Shown piece after piece: positions 38,201-46,472 of a stretch of 64,000 nucleotides of DNA (the stretch's first letter is position 1; each line of letters begins with the position of its first letter). Source of the DNA: Chitinophagaceae bacterium (GTDB lineage: Bacteria; Bacteroidota; Bacteroidia; Chitinophagales; Chitinophagaceae); assembly GCA_013140985.1 (NCBI GenBank), contig JABFRU010000032.1:1-64000 (forward strand), in the 5' to 3' direction. Made by a program: the position numbers and the translations under genes. The notes below the pieces were generated by a model. It saw only the letters and a list, made by a program, of their open reading frames with translations, searched no databases and was not told the DNA's origin.

Positions 38201-41200
38201 ATGGAATGATAACAGGCGAGGCGAAAAAGAATTTTGCAGTAATAGATATAGCGGAGAAAAGGATGATGGCACCTGCATCAAACTTTGTTCATGTTCCTTA
38301 TAATTCGGTTTCGCCGGGAGATACGGTAAAAATGTATCATGGCAATTCTGAGAATGGATTTTATTCGATCTATCACATTGCTTATTATGCCGCCGGAAAA
38401 AAGGTCAGCGCAAAATATATATACCAGGAAAAAACAGTAGATAAGGGATTGCAGTTATACAATTTTGTAGTGCCTGCCAATGCTGCCGATTATATGCGGG
38501 TCACAAGAACATTTGTGTTGAACAATGAAGTGTTCACCAAAATGGAAAATATCTCTATCAATAATGCAACCAACGAATCCCCGGAGATCATTATTGAGAA
38601 ATACAGGAAGATATTGACGCCGGGAAGCAAGGAAACATTTTCTGTTTCTATCAAAACTAAAAATGAGAATGTAGCTGCTGAGCTGATGACGACATTATAT
38701 GACGCATCTCTCGATAAACTAGAGCCGCATAAATGGGAATTGGCAGAAAGGCATTTAAGGGATCGCAGTTCATACCCGGAAGTAGATTGGACAAGCAGTA
38801 TCAACAGCGATATAACGGGATATGCCGGTTCTCCGAGATATTATGAAGCAGCTTATACAGATCCGGCTCATCCAAAAAAAGAGCAACAACTGTGGTGGAT
38901 GAACCCGGTTGACCATGCATATAGTGAGAACAGGCCTGTTTATGGAGCTCCCGGAGGACTTGATTTTGATATGGTGCCTGCTCCTTACCGGGGAAATATG
39001 TATACAAGAGATGACGTATATGGATTTGTTTCAGGCAGAAGAGGAGAGGAGATGGGTGGATATGCTTCTATGGTTCCCGGTGCAAATAGTCTTTTTGGAT
39101 TAAGTAGCAGATTATCCGGAGTAACGATCGCTAATACAGAAGGTTTGAATGAAGTGGTGGTTACTGCTTTGGGGACAAGTGTGGTGAGACGAGAACTCGG
39201 TTTTAGTACATCGAAGATTGCTGCCTCCAGGATCGCTATTCGTGGCATGGCAAGTATTGAGAGCTATGCACAACCATTAATTATCATTGATGGAATTGTT
39301 TTTACCGGTGATATCAAAACAATAGATACAAAAACGATCACAGACGGTATTGTATTGAAGGGAGCCGATGCAACCGCCATTTATGGATCAAGGGCTGCCA
39401 ATGGTGTGCTGGTGTTAAGTACAAAAGGAGAAATTGTTTTTCCGAAAGAACCGGAGCCTGTCATTATCCCGAGAAAGAACTTTAATGAGACTGCATTTTT
39501 CTTCCCGGCTATTTATGCAGACAGGCAGGGCTATTACACTTTTAGTTTTACCATGCCTGAAAGTGTAACAGAGTGGAACTGGAAATTACATGCCCATACC
39601 AAAGATCTTTTGTTTGCTTATGCAGAAAGAAAATTAAATACACAATTACCATTGATGGTGCAACCCAACATGCCAAGGGTGTTGTACCGGGGCGACAGGA
39701 TTGTTTTGCAAAGCAGGATCACCAATTTGGATACAGTCAATATAAGCGGAAAGATCATTTGTAAAATAGAGGATGCAGCAACAGGAGAGGATATCACTGC
39801 TAAATTGCTTGCTGTGCAGCAGAATGATTTTTCATTGGCGCAGCGGTCAAATATTGCAAAGCCATTTGAGATAAAAGTCCCGGCTGATCAATTGAACCCT
39901 TTAAAAATAATCGTCACTATTCGTTCAGCAAATTTTGCAGACGGGGAAGAACATGTCATTCCTGTTTTAAGTCCTAAAATTTTTACAAGGCAGATCATTC
40001 CGTTCACATTGGGTGGAAATGCTTCTATTACGCCAGGCGATCTTCCTGCCGATGCTGAAGTATTTGGTGCAGGTCTTGGCATCCGGGATAAACCAAATGC
40101 TGCAATGCTTTACTCATTGGGTTACCTGGCTAATTATCCTTTTGGCTGTGCAGAACAAAATTTCAATAAAATATTGGCCCATAGTACAGCGCTGATGCTG
40201 ATGCGGAAAGACACAGCAATTCAGCGATCATTTATCCAGGCAAAAAAAGCAGCAGACAACGATTCACTTGACACTGCTTTACCCGATGCCCCTGTCGAAG
40301 AAGCGATGCCATGGCTTTCACTCAAAAATGACCAGGTAAAAAAGCAATTTCAGTTGTTCAGCCTGCTCGATACGTTCCGTACAAAAGAAACAATATATGA
40401 GCTAACCGATAAGATATACAAAATGCAAGCTGACGATGGAGGCCTGAGCTGGTTTCCCGGTGGTAAAAGCAATTTTTATATTTCATCCTATGTACTGAGA
40501 GGGTTTGGAAAACTGACGGCTGCCAAACAAATCACACCTAAAGTTTACCGGGAAAATGATTATATGAAGTTCATTGAAAAACTTATCAAGTACTGCGATG
40601 ATTTTTATTTGAACCTTGCGGATAAAGACAGATCGACGGCTGCATCATATTATGCCTATGCAAGAAGTTTCTGGCTGGAGCAATATGCAGCGGGTAATAT
40701 TTTGTTGGAATCCATCCGGAAAAAGATCACAGAGCAATGGAAAGAGGCGGACAGTTATTCATTGTATTACCAGGCATTGCTTTGTATCAATTCTATCCGT
40801 TATGCAAATGATACTGTATTGATGAATAAAGCAAAGTCACAGCTTAATTCTATCAGTCAGCTTGCCATAGCGGACGAAATAAATGGTACAAGATGGAAAG
40901 ATCTTTCCGATGCTGATGACCTTTCTGTATCAGCAGAAGAAACGATCGGACTGATTGCAGAAGCCTTTAATGAAAATAAGAGCGACAATATAATAAATGA
41001 GGGCATTGTAAAATGGCTGCTTGTTGGCTGTCAAGAGCACCATTGGGGCAGTACCAAAGGAACGGCTGCTGCTCTTGAACTGATCACAAAAGAAAATAAA
41101 GGGAACAGTGGGCCAACACAAAAATTAAAAGCAATTGTCAATGATAAAACCCTGGACGTTTCGGATGATCTCATTTCCGGGAATAACTTTTCTTTTGTCC

Positions 41201-41739
41201 GGAGTAATTCATTGCCACAAGAGTTTAAAATAGAAAAAGAGGGCCAGCAAAGAGTGGATGGTCATGTATCGGTTTATTATTTTACTGCTTCTCCTCAGTC
41301 AGCGGGTAATGATCAATATGTCAGCATTGAAAAAGCTTTATACAAATGGAATGATACAAGATCAGCATGGAGTGTAATGTCAACTGGCGAAACAATAAGT
41401 ATCTCAGACAAAGTAAAAGTGGTATTGAAGATAAGATCGGAAAAAATGCTGGAGTATGTTTATGTGGATGATAAAAGAGCAGCGGCATTTGAACCGGAAG
41501 ATAAAAGCAGTGGGTATGAATACAGTGGTGGATTATCCTATTACAAATCTATCCGGGATGCAGGCGTACAATTATTCATTGACAAGATCCCATCCGGTAT
41601 TCATGAAATAAGTTATGAATTGAAAGCATCGCAGGAAGGAAGTTTTACCAATGGCCCGGTTTCTTTGCAATGCATGTACAGGCCCGATATAACTGTTTAT
41701 GCAAACGGGTTAAAGGTAAATGTAAATAAAAGTGAATAG
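35257..41739 (+). CDS. Alpha-2-macroglobulin-like protein with thioester motif and embedded TonB-plug-like segment
   Basis: This 2160-residue protein has a signal peptide (to about residue 22), a helical N-terminal region and macroglobulin domains, including the MG2 signature VYTDRSIYRPGQTVFYKA (about 610). It also has the alpha-2-macroglobulin core YTFSFTMPESVTEWNWKLHA (about 1425) and the thioester motif GCAEQ with C1631 in the alpha-helical TED domain. Such proteins trap proteases in the periplasm or at the surface. Residues about 1297-1391 look like the SusC plug: EVVVTALG, ELGFSTSK, RGMASIESYAQPLIIIDG and GADATAIYGSRAANGVLVL. I find no barrel, so it is not a TonB receptor. It stands alone and is convergent with queE. 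Confidence 0.9.
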   Translation: MACKRIYVLLLFFTAALVATAQNDLSPRTWFYIDTTIASKRNLNDLDNIVSSLHNKAIQEKNYLAAARCIMYRINIADLRTEDSLYFKNSAIIDTLLSNNQPPLYSYALHLLQAKRLTEFKKKYLRYGRNKYERKDIPVNYALYNFLYLDSIASIHYTKAKTAAGNVGPFIIDDALWLSSDPLQFLFKPRLFDIAIAEEIKNLVSNFYGKGLSKILGEQLSVSQEQFITVADSIASADSNKYPIDLYLEWMRHHDPSPGNRLFIETLFRKYVYNIMSNAKNADKLYEQYLQNCLSSPFNTVKAHAVFQLCLLWNSQAAKYFPTTNYQDYDYETRTYKQKGYDSSFRFHAVKAHDLYNRYAPLLDSFQYLNDLLQVMKKNILSAKVSITIQNNNLPGEPFLGTMKFKNLTALHYRIIREKPAGNFVPATNANKMMQELLLLPLTREVTVTMPAVDDHNYHGTFLKIDALPPGQYSLIYSDKPLTDTTAITQLIRFNVTNIAMVNSDKRIYVLHRKTGMPLTGAKVKAVDRRETKRDSTGTYYSEKIHEYTVNNKGFIDLKNIDHDWLYIWHAGDSISEYASIVDPDELAEDVYNKDEYDNLVEYYEENAIAFVYTDRSIYRPGQTVFYKAIFITKHPYTGEPLIMSRENLKGKLFENIYNKWLKDSEAVLYLYDPFGKEMDSIKIDVNEYGSVSGSFKIPKSAATGEWNIEPDYIEKSYQTGSFRVEEYKKPAYEISIEKPKQELKPGDSFSVNVKIRSFAGAQLDNVKVKYIVSRYGALPKFDSVIMSMSTDNKTVDLLDSSGLTDKDGMLKIEIADPLLKQTELDKNDTWIFTYNIEIETSDVTGENYSEDVLVKISSRPVNIRIPLNKVYEKKNLSPVMVSTEDINAGKVDKTVKLKLYRLRTDEKIYSSRQMQKADIWLYEKQKLQQEFPLLDLENTESEETKELVWEKTIHTGKNEKLEWDRSITAGRYSIEAICDENGMITGEAKKNFAVIDIAEKRMMAPASNFVHVPYNSVSPGDTVKMYHGNSENGFYSIYHIAYYAAGKKVSAKYIYQEKTVDKGLQLYNFVVPANAADYMRVTRTFVLNNEVFTKMENISINNATNESPEIIIEKYRKILTPGSKETFSVSIKTKNENVAAELMTTLYDASLDKLEPHKWELAERHLRDRSSYPEVDWTSSINSDITGYAGSPRYYEAAYTDPAHPKKEQQLWWMNPVDHAYSENRPVYGAPGGLDFDMVPAPYRGNMYTRDDVYGFVSGRRGEEMGGYASMVPGANSLFGLSSRLSGVTIANTEGLNEVVVTALGTSVVRRELGFSTSKIAASRIAIRGMASIESYAQPLIIIDGIVFTGDIKTIDTKTITDGIVLKGADATAIYGSRAANGVLVLSTKGEIVFPKEPEPVIIPRKNFNETAFFFPAIYADRQGYYTFSFTMPESVTEWNWKLHAHTKDLLFAYAERKLNTQLPLMVQPNMPRVLYRGDRIVLQSRITNLDTVNISGKIICKIEDAATGEDITAKLLAVQQNDFSLAQRSNIAKPFEIKVPADQLNPLKIIVTIRSANFADGEEHVIPVLSPKIFTRQIIPFTLGGNASITPGDLPADAEVFGAGLGIRDKPNAAMLYSLGYLANYPFGCAEQNFNKILAHSTALMLMRKDTAIQRSFIQAKKAADNDSLDTALPDAPVEEAMPWLSLKNDQVKKQFQLFSLLDTFRTKETIYELTDKIYKMQADDGGLSWFPGGKSNFYISSYVLRGFGKLTAAKQITPKVYRENDYMKFIEKLIKYCDDFYLNLADKDRSTAASYYAYARSFWLEQYAAGNILLESIRKKITEQWKEADSYSLYYQALLCINSIRYANDTVLMNKAKSQLNSISQLAIADEINGTRWKDLSDADDLSVSAEETIGLIAEAFNENKSDNIINEGIVKWLLVGCQEHHWGSTKGTAAALELITKENKGNSGPTQKLKAIVNDKTLDVSDDLISGNNFSFVRSNSLPQEFKIEKEGQQRVDGHVSVYYFTASPQSAGNDQYVSIEKALYKWNDTRSAWSVMSTGETISISDKVKVVLKIRSEKMLEYVYVDDKRAAAFEPEDKSSGYEYSGGLSYYKSIRDAGVQLFIDKIPSGIHEISYELKASQEGSFTNGPVSLQCMYRPDITVYANGLKVNVNKSE

Positions 41740-41744
41740 GTATT

Positions 41745-42365
41745 TTAAGGAATGTTGATGTACTTATGCAACTGCAAGCTCAGTTCCCATTGAGGATTTT
41801 CTTTGATATAATCAATGATCAGCGGCGTCATTTCAGCAGCTTTATCCCATTCGGGTTGTAAATACAATTTGCAGGATGGCGAAACTAATGCTGCATATTT
41901 TTCAGCCCAATCGAGATCTGTTTTATTAAAAACAACAACTTTCAATTCATGGGCATGCGGTAAAATTTCCGGCAGCGGCGCTTTGAATTTTTTAGGTGAA
42001 ACGCAGATCCAATCCCATTCACCACTTAATGGATAAGCTCCCGATGTTTCAATATGTGTTTTTAATCCTGCGGAATGAAGTTCTTTTGTCAGCTCATCCA
42101 AATTGTGCATCAGCGGCTCGCCGCCGGTGATGACAACTATTTCGGCCGGAGTCTTTCTGACCTCTGACCTCAGACTTCCGACCGCATACTTCGGATGTTT
42201 TTCTGTATCCCAACTATCTTTCACATCACACCAAACACAGCCAACATCACAACCTCCTAAGCGAATAAAGTATGCAGCTCTTCCCTGGTGATAACCCTCA
42301 CCCTGTACCGTGTAGAAGTGTTCCATTACAGGTAAATGAATTGTTTCTTTCATCACAACACTCAT
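41745..42365 (-). CDS. queE: 7-carboxy-7-deazaguanine synthase QueE
   Basis: This 206-residue radical SAM enzyme converts 6-carboxytetrahydropterin to 7-carboxy-7-deazaguanine in queuosine synthesis. The cluster cysteines are C39, C43 and C46 (GGCDVGCVWCD), the substrate lid GEGYHQGRAAYFIRLGG precedes them, and the SAM-binding VVITGGEPL follows. Residues about 60-72 (YAVGSLRSEVRKT) are encoded by heptad-repeat DNA. folD ends one base upstream, so the two are probably an operon. The queD-type genes and folE of the same pathway lie at 1462-2954. Confidence 0.95.
   Translation of the reverse strand: MSVVMKETIHLPVMEHFYTVQGEGYHQGRAAYFIRLGGCDVGCVWCDVKDSWDTEKHPKYAVGSLRSEVRKTPAEIVVITGGEPLMHNLDELTKELHSAGLKTHIETSGAYPLSGEWDWICVSPKKFKAPLPEILPHAHELKVVVFNKTDLDWAEKYAALVSPSCKLYLQPEWDKAAEMTPLIIDYIKENPQWELSLQLHKYINIP
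42150..42184 (-). repeat. Heptad repeat tract R7 inside queE
   Basis: Five 7-base units are seen on the plus strand: AGTCTTT, CTGACCT, CTGACCT, CAGACTT and CCGACCG. The words are close to those in dprA (GTCAGA-type). They encode the stretch between the radical-SAM cluster loop and the GGEP strand. From memory the protein length matches other QueE proteins here, so this may be a replacement or chance composition rather than an addition. Confidence 0.45.
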
Positions 42366-42366
42366 C

Positions 42367-43245
42367 TCATCCGTTTTTTTGCATACAAGACTTGTATGTA
42401 TTCTTTAATAATGCTGCGATCGTCATTGGACCAACACCGCCGGGCACCGGTGTTATCCATGAGCATTTGGGGGCAACACTTTCAAATGCAACATCGCCTT
42501 TCAACTTATATCCGCTTTTCCTCGAAGTATCAGTTTCTCTTGTAATGCCAACATCAACAATGATAGCCCCTTCTTTAACCATATCGCCAGTTATAAATTC
42601 CGGTTTGCCCAATGCAGCTACAATGATATCGGCCTGCAAACAAAATTCTTTAATGTTCTTTGTTTGCGAATGACAAACAGTAACAGTGCAATTGCCGGGA
42701 TTGGTATTGGCGCTTAATAAAATACTCATCGGTCTTCCAACAATATTACTGCGGCCAACAACAACAGCATGTTTTCCTTTGGTGTCAATGCCATAATGTT
42801 TTAATAATAACATAATACCATGCGGTGTAGCAGGAATAAAAGTTGGTTGGCCCTGCACCATCTTTCCAATATTCGCCGGGTGAAATCCATCTACATCTTT
42901 ATCCGGGTCAATGGCATTGATCACTTTTTCATCAGAGATATGTTTAGGTAGCGGAAGCTGAACAAGAATGCCATCCACATCCGGATCTGCATTTAACTCC
43001 TGTATCTTTTCCAGCAATTTATTTTCATATACTTCTTGTTCAAAACGTATCAATGATGATTTGAATCCTGCTTCTTCACAGGCTTTTACTTTGGCAGCCA
43101 CATAGGTTTCGCTGGCGCCGTTATTACCCACTAATATAGCAGCGAGGTGAGGAATTTTTTTTCCTTCTGCGGCGAGTTGGGCCACATCAATTTTCAATTC
43201 ACCTCGTATTGCCTGGGCAGCTTTTTTCCCATCTAAAATTTGCAT
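42367..43245 (-). CDS. folD: Methylenetetrahydrofolate dehydrogenase/cyclohydrolase
   Basis: This 292-residue protein is the bifunctional FolD, which interconverts 5,10-methylene- and 10-formyl-tetrahydrofolate with NADP. Signatures are [18 protein letters not shown] with the catalytic lysine in the YVAAK motif, [19 protein letters not shown], the Rossmann segment [15 protein letters not shown] and the C-terminal [13 protein letters not shown]. It leads an operon with queE, one base downstream. A -7 box ends four bases before its ATG. Confidence 0.96.
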   Translation of the reverse strand: MQILDGKKAAQAIRGELKIDVAQLAAEGKKIPHLAAILVGNNGASETYVAAKVKACEEAGFKSSLIRFEQEVYENKLLEKIQELNADPDVDGILVQLPLPKHISDEKVINAIDPDKDVDGFHPANIGKMVQGQPTFIPATPHGIMLLLKHYGIDTKGKHAVVVGRSNIVGRPMSILLSANTNPGNCTVTVCHSQTKNIKEFCLQADIIVAALGKPEFITGDMVKEGAIIVDVGITRETDTSRKSGYKLKGDVAFESVAPKCSWITPVPGGVGPMTIAALLKNTYKSCMQKNG

Positions 43246-43249
43246 GGCG

Positions 43250-43257
43250 CAAAGGTA
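43250..43257 (-). promoter_or_regulatory. -7 element of folD, four bases from the ATG
   Basis: The minus strand reads TACCTTTG, an exact TAnnTTTG match, then CGCC and the folD ATG. This predicts a leaderless message. The position expected for the -33 element lies in the left arm of heptad repeat R4. Confidence 0.48.
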
Positions 43258-43390
43258 AGCTAGCAGGGAATAGGAAGTAGCTAGTAGGGCTGCGTGTTAT
43301 GCTAAAAGTCGCTCCCCGCTAACTTGTAATGTTTCTTATTCAATAGTGATCTTCCTACTAGTTACTCGCTACTTCCTTCTTCCTATTCCC
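43258..43390. repeat. Heptad-periodic inverted repeat R4 (folD spacer)
   Basis: The left arm, 43258-43292, is five units including AGGGAAT, AGGAAGT and AGCTAGT. The right arm, 43351-43390, is five complementary units plus a partial one, including CTTCCTA, CTCGCTA and CTTCCTT. Pairing needs a one-heptad bulge, as in R1 and R5. Vocabulary overlaps R3. It lies between divergent genes, hard against the folD -7 box. Confidence 0.75.
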
Positions 43391-43422
43391 AAATCCCGTA
43401 ACTTTCTGATAAATTCTGCTGC

Positions 43423-44247
43423 TTGAAAAGAATAGTTCTGCTTTTTACTTTATCCTGTTCTTGCTTTTTATCACAGGCGCAAATTCTTCGCCGGCCGGTA
43501 GCAGGTGCTTACACTGGCTTTGGCGCTTATAGCATCAGCCATGTTGATGTATTTTCTTTTACAGCCAACCAGGCATCGCTGGCGCAATTAAAAAATATTT
43601 CGGTGGGTGTGTATGGTGAAAGAAGATTCATGCTCGATGAACTCAATAATTTTACAACAGCAATAGGATTGCCGACAGCTACCGGCAATTTTGGAGTGAA
43701 GGCCAACTATTCAGGCTTTACTGATTATAATGAAACAGAATTAGGGTTGGCTTATGGAAGAAAACTGGGAAACAAAGTCGATATAGGAGCACAGTTCAAT
43801 TATCACGGCATTCGCATAGCCGGTTATGGCAATGCATCGGCGATCAGTTTTGAATTAGGAACCATTTTTCACATTACAGAACGTTTGCATGCAGGTGTTC
43901 ATACAGCTAATCCTGTTGGCGGAAAGTTTGGAAAGGATCAACAAGAAAAATTATCATCTGTTTATTCATTTGGTTTGGGATTTGATGCGTCGGAAAAATT
44001 TTTGGTCAGCGCCGAAATTCAAAAAGAAGAAGACCAGCCGGTGAATATAAATGCCGGAATGCAATATAAATTCTTGCCACAGTTATTGGCAAGGATCGGC
44101 GTATCATCAGCTACATCATCCGCATGGCTGGGATTGGGATTAACTATAAAATCATTCAGGCTTGATATTACGGCAGGTTATCATCCTCAATTAGGTGTTA
44201 CCCCGGGTCTGTTATTGCTGTTTAATTTTAATAGCAAAGCGAAATGA
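43423..44247 (+). CDS. Outer-membrane beta-barrel protein, PorV/PorQ-like
   Basis: The TTG at 43423 begins a 274-residue protein with a signal peptide (KRIVLLFTLSCSCFLSQAQ). The mature part opens with GAYTGFGAYSISHVDVFSFT and continues with alternating-residue strands such as NISVGVYGERRFM, VDIGAQFNYHGIRIAGY and FRLDITAGYHPQLGV, ending GLLLLFNFNSKAK. The opening and strand pattern resemble the PorV/PorQ (FadL-like) barrels, but assignment to a T9SS role is not possible by eye. A TAACTTTC box lies 16 bases before the start. Its stop overlaps the next gene by ATGA, so the two products are probably partners. Confidence 0.8.
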   Translation: MKRIVLLFTLSCSCFLSQAQILRRPVAGAYTGFGAYSISHVDVFSFTANQASLAQLKNISVGVYGERRFMLDELNNFTTAIGLPTATGNFGVKANYSGFTDYNETELGLAYGRKLGNKVDIGAQFNYHGIRIAGYGNASAISFELGTIFHITERLHAGVHTANPVGGKFGKDQQEKLSSVYSFGLGFDASEKFLVSAEIQKEEDQPVNINAGMQYKFLPQLLARIGVSSATSSAWLGLGLTIKSFRLDITAGYHPQLGVTPGLLLLFNFNSKAK

Positions 44248-46286
44248 TGAAATGCTTCACGATATTTCTTATTTCTCATTTTTTATTCCTTATTTCTTAT
44301 TCTCAAGAAATTCCTGTCAGCACAGAACAGCAACTCGAAAATCAAACCGATGCCGACCAGGGAGAAACGGAAGATGATGCCTATTTGCAGGAACTGGAAC
44401 AGTTCAGAAAAAACCCGATCAATCTGAACTCAGCAGATGCAGATGAATTAAAACAATTAAGGATCATAACTGATCTGCAGATCGCTAACCTTATTTCCTA
44501 TCGGAATCTTTTTGGAAGGCTGATCAGTATTTATGAATTGCAGGCTGTTCCTTCATGGGATGTGAGTACGATCCGGAAATTATTACCATTTATTACAACC
44601 ACTACAGCTGTTTCTTTATCCGAAGAAATTGGAAAAAGATTCAGTGGTGGTGATCACAGTATAATGCTTAGGGTTTCGCAGGTATTGGAAAGATCAGACG
44701 GCTTTGATAAAACTACTTCAGGAACAAAATATATCGGTAGCCCGCAAAAAATTCTTTTCCGTTATCGCTATGCGTATAAAAATCTTATGCAGTTCGGCGT
44801 AACAGGAGATAAAGATGCCGGCGAAGAATTATTTAAAGGCGCACAAAAAAAGGGGTTTGATTTTTATTCCTTTCACTTCTTTGCAAGAAAGATCGGTATC
44901 ATACAATCATTGGCGTTGGGAGATTTTACAGTAAACATGGGGCAGGGATTGATACAATGGCAGGGCCTTGCATTTAAAAAAAGTGTAGATGTAATGGGAA
45001 TAAAGAGACAGTCAGCGGTATTGCGACCTTACAGTTCAGCCGGAGAGTTTTATTTTCATCGTGGTGCCGCCATTACTATTAAGAAAGGGAAAATGGAAGC
45101 TACCGCTTTTGCTTCTATCAGAAAACTCAGCGCAAACTTTGTTGCAGATACGGTGAATAATGAAGATTTCATTTCATCTTTTCTTACGTCGGGCTATCAT
45201 CGTACTAATAGTGAGAATGCCGACCGGAATAATCTTACGCAAACTTCTTTCGGAGGTAATATTATATACAGGGGCAGCAAATGGCATGTTGGAGTGAACG
45301 GGATATACTATCATTTTTCTTTTCCGGTGCAAAAAAGGGAAGAGCCATATAATCTATATGCCATTAACGGAAGCAACTGGTATAATTTCAGTGTTGATTA
45401 TAGTTATACCTACAAAAATCTTCATTTTTTTGGGGAAGCAGCAGCAGATAAAAATTTCAGTAATGCATTTGTCAATGGTTTAATGTTAAGCGTTGATCCG
45501 AGAGTAGATATTTCTTTTGTTCAGCGAACTATTAGTAAAGCATACCAGGCAGTCAACGGAAATGCATTTACCGAAAATACTTATCCGACCAATGAAACGG
45601 GTTTTTATACAGGTGTTACTATACGGCCGGCTATAGGTTGGAGGCTGGATGCATATGCCGATATATATAAGTTCCCATGGTTAAAGTATTTGGTAGATGC
45701 GCCGAGTCATGGGAAAGATTTTTTAGGACAGATAACATATACTCCTACTAAACAAACAGAAATTTATACAAGGTTCAGGGCTGAAACAAAACAAAGCAAT
45801 GCATCAGATAACATCACCGTTGCCAATTTTCTTGTTTCGATCCCCAAACAAAATTGGCGAACCCAGGTGAGTTATAAGGTAAACCCTGCACTTACAGTAA
45901 GAAGCCGGGTAGAGTTATTATGGTATAATAAAAGAGAGGAGAAAGGAGAAAAAGGATTCCTCTCTTTTTTTGATTTCATATATAAGCCGATGATGAAACC
46001 ATATGCCGGGAATATAAGATTACAATATTTCGAAACGGATAGCTATGATTCCCGCATTTATGCTTATGAGAATGATGTATTATATAGCTATTCGATCCCT
46101 GCCTTTTATTACAAAGGATTCCGCTACTATCTCAATTTTAATTATGACCTGACAAAAAAGATCAGTTTTTGGCTTCGCTGGGCCCAAACGATCTACAGAA
46201 ATCAAAGCACAATAGGGTCAGGTCTTGATGAAATAAAGGGAAACAGGAAAACTGAATTGCGAGCCCAGGCCCGTTGGATTTTTTAG
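44244..46286 (+). CDS. Helix-hairpin-helix (ComEA-like) domain fused to a large outer-membrane beta-barrel
   Basis: This 680-residue protein has a signal peptide (MMKCFTIFLISHFLFLISYS), an acidic linker, and at about 57-115 two helix-hairpin-helix units: INLNSADADELKQLRIITD and the following LISIYELQAVPSWDVSTI. The remaining 550 residues are amphipathic strands of a barrel (for example FSVDYSYTYKNLHFFGEAAA) ending in the aromatic RAQARWIF. HhH domains of this type bind DNA in ComEA, but in other proteins they bind nothing known. It is translationally coupled to the barrel protein upstream. Function unknown. Confidence 0.82.
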   Translation: MMKCFTIFLISHFLFLISYSQEIPVSTEQQLENQTDADQGETEDDAYLQELEQFRKNPINLNSADADELKQLRIITDLQIANLISYRNLFGRLISIYELQAVPSWDVSTIRKLLPFITTTTAVSLSEEIGKRFSGGDHSIMLRVSQVLERSDGFDKTTSGTKYIGSPQKILFRYRYAYKNLMQFGVTGDKDAGEELFKGAQKKGFDFYSFHFFARKIGIIQSLALGDFTVNMGQGLIQWQGLAFKKSVDVMGIKRQSAVLRPYSSAGEFYFHRGAAITIKKGKMEATAFASIRKLSANFVADTVNNEDFISSFLTSGYHRTNSENADRNNLTQTSFGGNIIYRGSKWHVGVNGIYYHFSFPVQKREEPYNLYAINGSNWYNFSVDYSYTYKNLHFFGEAAADKNFSNAFVNGLMLSVDPRVDISFVQRTISKAYQAVNGNAFTENTYPTNETGFYTGVTIRPAIGWRLDAYADIYKFPWLKYLVDAPSHGKDFLGQITYTPTKQTEIYTRFRAETKQSNASDNITVANFLVSIPKQNWRTQVSYKVNPALTVRSRVELLWYNKREEKGEKGFLSFFDFIYKPMMKPYAGNIRLQYFETDSYDSRIYAYENDVLYSYSIPAFYYKGFRYYLNFNYDLTKKISFWLRWAQTIYRNQSTIGSGLDEIKGNRKTELRAQARWIF

Positions 46287-46472
46287 TCATTTGATTGGCA
46301 AGGACCCGGCCCCTTATTTTTTTTGCCATGTTTTAAGCATTTGTTAAAAAAAACTTTACCTTGCGGCAGCATTTTCAAACACAAATGTGTCTTTGAAAAC
46401 GATCCTTACCCCAGAAAATTGACGGTTTTCCCTGACAATCAATGACTTTAAATTTTAAAAATTAACGTTAAC

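Noticed and set aside
39148-39430. Calling the 2160-residue protein a TonB-dependent receptor
   Set aside because: Only a plug-like segment is present; the rest is macroglobulin and thioester-domain sequence without barrel strands.
43258-43390. A CRISPR-like array suggested by regular short repeats
   Set aside because: Units are 7 bases, adjacent without spacers, degenerate, and arranged as two complementary arms; there are no cas genes.
46321-46472. A clear promoter for the SusC operon
   Set aside because: TTTG at 46340-46343 and TACCTTG at 46357-46363 are only 13 bases apart and the -7 match is incomplete.
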